Assembly: GCA_964352985.1 (NCBI GenBank)
Contig: CAYGUK010000091.1
Location: 1 to 16,158 of the forward strand
Length of the DNA: 16,158 nucleotides
Source of the DNA: CAYGUK01 sp964352985
Lineage (GTDB): Bacteria > Pseudomonadota > Gammaproteobacteria > JAHCLG01
Direction of reading: 5' to 3'
In this document: piece after piece, positions 14,203 to 16,158 of the stretch
How positions within the stretch are numbered: position 1 is the stretch's first letter
Layout of the letters: every line of letters begins with the position of its first letter
Translations under genes and position numbers: made by a program
The notes under the pieces: model-generated
What the model was told of the DNA's origin: nothing
What the model saw: only the letters and a program-made list of their open reading frames with translations
Database searches by the model: none

Positions 14203-15558
14203 ATGCCTCGATATAGAAATATAAAAAAACAAGAAAAAAATAAAACTAACAACCAACATCAGTATGTTAGAGAACCTTCTATTGAATTAAACTTGATTAG
14301 TTTATATCTATCTAGGCTTGTTAAATGTTGGCAACATATGACGACCAAAGAAAAAATTATTAATATTACTATTTTAGCTGTTATGTGCATGGGGGCTTAT
14401 TACTTCTTCTGTGTTTCCAATAAAAAGACAAAAACACGATTGCCTACAGAAACACCATTAGTTCCACAACCGATTTCAATAAATACTACTAAAAATAAAG
14501 TTTTTCAAAGTCGTATTTGTCATGAACAATTAGTTATTGATGGAAAAGAAGTACCTGTAAAATGCTCAGAACCTGAATTTTTTAAAAAGAATCCAGAACG
14601 TTATTTAAGAGGCGTGAAACGTTTAACAAAATCGTATAATAAACTAATGAGATTAAGTCATATAAAGTGTCGCTTTAGAAATGCAAAAATACCAAAGATC
14701 ATTTTGACACCAAACCGTTATGTCGACAATTTAGCTGCATCATTATCAGATGGAACATTACAATTACCCATAAACCTCAAAGTATCCATGCTAAGTCACG
14801 AACTTGATCATAGTTATTTAACCGCAATGAATAAAGCGAATGGCCGTAATATACACGATTTAGTATTTAACAATGATGGTGAATCTGCTATGCGGTTCAG
14901 TTTATTTTTAGATCATCGTATTAATTGGTTGGAAGCAATGGTCTCGAATGATGTAAAACTCCATAATATACTTGAGCAATGTATCACGCTGGCACCTAAT
15001 TTTTATAAAGCATGTGAGAATTATCAACCCAAGAAATTTAACATTGCTTTTGAAAATCCTGAACCTATTTTTCAACACGCGTTGTCAGAAGTGAATAGAC
15101 GTTCGAGGGATAACCCTTTAGTCATGAATAATTTCAAATACAATGATTATTCAGTGGAAAAAATTATTTTTATTTCTGGTCATCGATTTGGTAAAGGGCA
15201 TGTCAGATTTGCTATTCAATTAACCTTAACTGTAGCCTCAGCCCTGGAGGGGTTTAAAGCTATGATCAGAGATATGGTTTACTATCATAAAGCAGCAATT
15301 GACTGGCAAGTGTCAATGTATGCGACTTATGGTCCTAATGTGCCTTTCACTAAATCAAATGAGCATCTAACTCCTCAGCAACAACAACAGCATAATGTTG
15401 CATGGATGCTTATCATTCAAGAACAATTTGTACGATTGCGTGAAGTTATTTACAAAGCAGAGGATGCTATTAAAATATTATTTCCTGAGATACATAAGTT
15501 GTTACTGGAGCGAGGATTTACTGTAGGAGAAAGTGTGCCTTGCCGAATGAGGGTATAG
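14203..15558 (+). CDS. Membrane-anchored HExxH (putative zinc metalloprotease-like) protein, paralog of the gene at 2-1414
   Basis: The protein has 451 residues. A basic, Asn/Gln-rich N-terminus (1-51, starting MPRYRNIKK) precedes one hydrophobic segment (about 52-71, INITILAVMCMGAYYFF), giving a predicted N-in topology with the large C-terminal part outside the cytoplasm. The HExxH motif HELDH is at residues 199-203. An NDGES motif with a possible third ligand follows 24 residues after the second His, compared with CEGDH at 34 residues in the other copy. Further shared features are a Trp about ten residues before the membrane segment, a YQP motif in the middle and a Gly-rich GHRFGKGH segment matching GKHYGYG. 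The region about 330-430 is helical. No extended zincin family signature beyond HExxH is visible, so enzyme activity is unproven. GGA lies six bases before the ATG. The gene stands alone. I do not recognise the family. Confidence 0.85.
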   Translation: MPRYRNIKKQEKNKTNNQHQYVREPSIELNLISLYLSRLVKCWQHMTTKEKIINITILAVMCMGAYYFFCVSNKKTKTRLPTETPLVPQPISINTTKNKVFQSRICHEQLVIDGKEVPVKCSEPEFFKKNPERYLRGVKRLTKSYNKLMRLSHIKCRFRNAKIPKIILTPNRYVDNLAASLSDGTLQLPINLKVSMLSHELDHSYLTAMNKANGRNIHDLVFNNDGESAMRFSLFLDHRINWLEAMVSNDVKLHNILEQCITLAPNFYKACENYQPKKFNIAFENPEPIFQHALSEVNRRSRDNPLVMNNFKYNDYSVEKIIFISGHRFGKGHVRFAIQLTLTVASALEGFKAMIRDMVYYHKAAIDWQVSMYATYGPNVPFTKSNEHLTPQQQQQHNVAWMLIIQEQFVRLREVIYKAEDAIKILFPEIHKLLLERGFTVGESVPCRMRV

Positions 15559-16134
15559 TTTAACAAGAATATGTCCGTTGAAACGGGGGCACTTCAAAGC
15601 TCCGTTTAAATGTTATTTGGGCGCTAATTATTTATAATTTTTAATTAGGGGAATAGTGGGTGGTTTATTTTTCGATTAGGAATATTCATCATTTTAACAT
15701 AGAGAAATTTTATATATAGCTAAACATAAAATTCAGTATTTATAAAATCTGAGGATTAAAATGATCTTAAAATTTGTATTTTGAGATGAACGAAATTAAT
15801 TATTAATTTTCACAAGGCTTAGCAGACACAATATTTTAAATAATGTGAATCACTACTCTCGTACAGTTTTCCAGATAACTGTGTATTGTTAAATAAAAAA
15901 CTGATAATTTAACATGGTCAAAATACAAAATTAATAATTTAATATGTTAATGTTTATTTAAACGCACGATACTAAAACATCCAACGGGACAAATCCCCTT
16001 GGAAAAAAATCAGTAAAATTTAATAAACTCGATATAGAAAACAATCAAAAACAAAACCAGGTACAAAAAACAGCCCGCAAAACAGCCCTTTGCGACATTT
16101 TAAAAGAGAAGTCATTTAATATTAGAAAGTTAAA
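15559..16134. other. Gene-free region between the HExxH gene and the tRNA
   Basis: About 576 AT-rich bases with no supportable gene. They hold the weak hairpin at 15581-15607, a loose pair of 15-base repeats (15902-15916 and 15932-15946, 13 of 15 alike), and a 12-base period direct repeat (AAACAGCCC at 16068-16076 and 16080-16088) close to the tRNA 3' end. Such a place is a common integration site, but no integrase gene is in view. Confidence 0.45.
15581..15607 (+). terminator. Candidate terminator hairpin after the HExxH gene
   Basis: AAACGGGG (15581-15588) pairs with CTCCGTTT (15600-15607) through eight pairs, one of them G-T, with an 11-base loop. It lies 23 bases past the stop codon, but no real T run follows the stem, so termination efficiency is doubtful. 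Confidence 0.3.
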
Positions 16135-16158
16135 TGGCGTCCCCAAGGGGATTCGAAC
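16135..16158 (-). tRNA. tRNA 3' end, probably tRNA-Glu, cut by the window end
   Basis: Read on the minus strand the last 24 bases give the T-loop GTTCGAATC, the 3' half of the T stem, the acceptor 3' strand TGGGGAC, the discriminator G and an encoded CCA (ending at 16135). This differs by one base from the matching part of E. coli tRNA-Glu as I recall it. The anticodon lies outside the window, so the isotype is inferred. Confidence 0.85.

Noticed and set aside
15991..16153. AATCCCCTTGG near 15994 matches the tRNA 3' end and could be an att core
   Set aside because: The copy is inverted relative to the tRNA (whose minus strand carries it), whereas att cores are direct repeats, and CCCCTTGG-like sequence is short and partly self-complementary.
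1..16158. CRISPR array or long tandem repeats
   Set aside because: No regularly spaced repeats of 20 bases or more were seen anywhere.

Overview
The window is AT-rich and looks like the chromosome of a low-GC, probably host-associated gammaproteobacterium of the Legionellales kind. The grounds are indirect: a short PAS-LuxR regulator, an ankyrin-repeat protein, an IS630-type transposase remnant, several decaying genes, many unrecognised proteins, and a tRNA 3' end that matches gammaproteobacterial tRNA-Glu. The genus cannot be fixed from the sequence alone.

Region 1 (1-5322, plus strand) holds a membrane-anchored HExxH protein cut by the window start, a VOC metalloprotein, a secreted TPM-domain protein, a two-gene unit (unknown 171-residue protein plus PAS-LuxR regulator), and an endonuclease/exonuclease/phosphatase-fold enzyme. 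Region 2 (5400-8724, minus strand) is a three-gene operon in the order csiD, lhgO, CaiB/BaiF CoA-transferase. csiD carries a frameshift and an amber stop, and the CoA-transferase carries a frameshift and has lost its C-terminal part. lhgO between them is intact and still has a good ribosome binding site. The glutarate hydroxylation branch therefore looks dead, while L-2-hydroxyglutarate oxidation may survive as metabolite repair.

Region 3 (8914-13644) is accessory. It starts with a 180-bp IS66-type MITE (5'-GTAA ends, 8-bp target duplication, three hairpins). Then come an unrecognised 391-residue protein, a 5'-truncated ankyrin gene, an IS630 transposase remnant, a degraded coding stretch and a small secreted cysteine-containing protein.

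Region 4 (14203-16158) has a second HExxH protein that is a diverged paralog of the gene at the window start, followed by about 580 bases without a gene and the 3' end of a tRNA, probably tRNA-Glu, on the minus strand.

The most novel item is the pair of HExxH proteins. Each has a basic cytoplasmic tail of about 50 residues, one membrane segment and a zinc-protease-like motif near the middle of the chain. I recognise no family for them.
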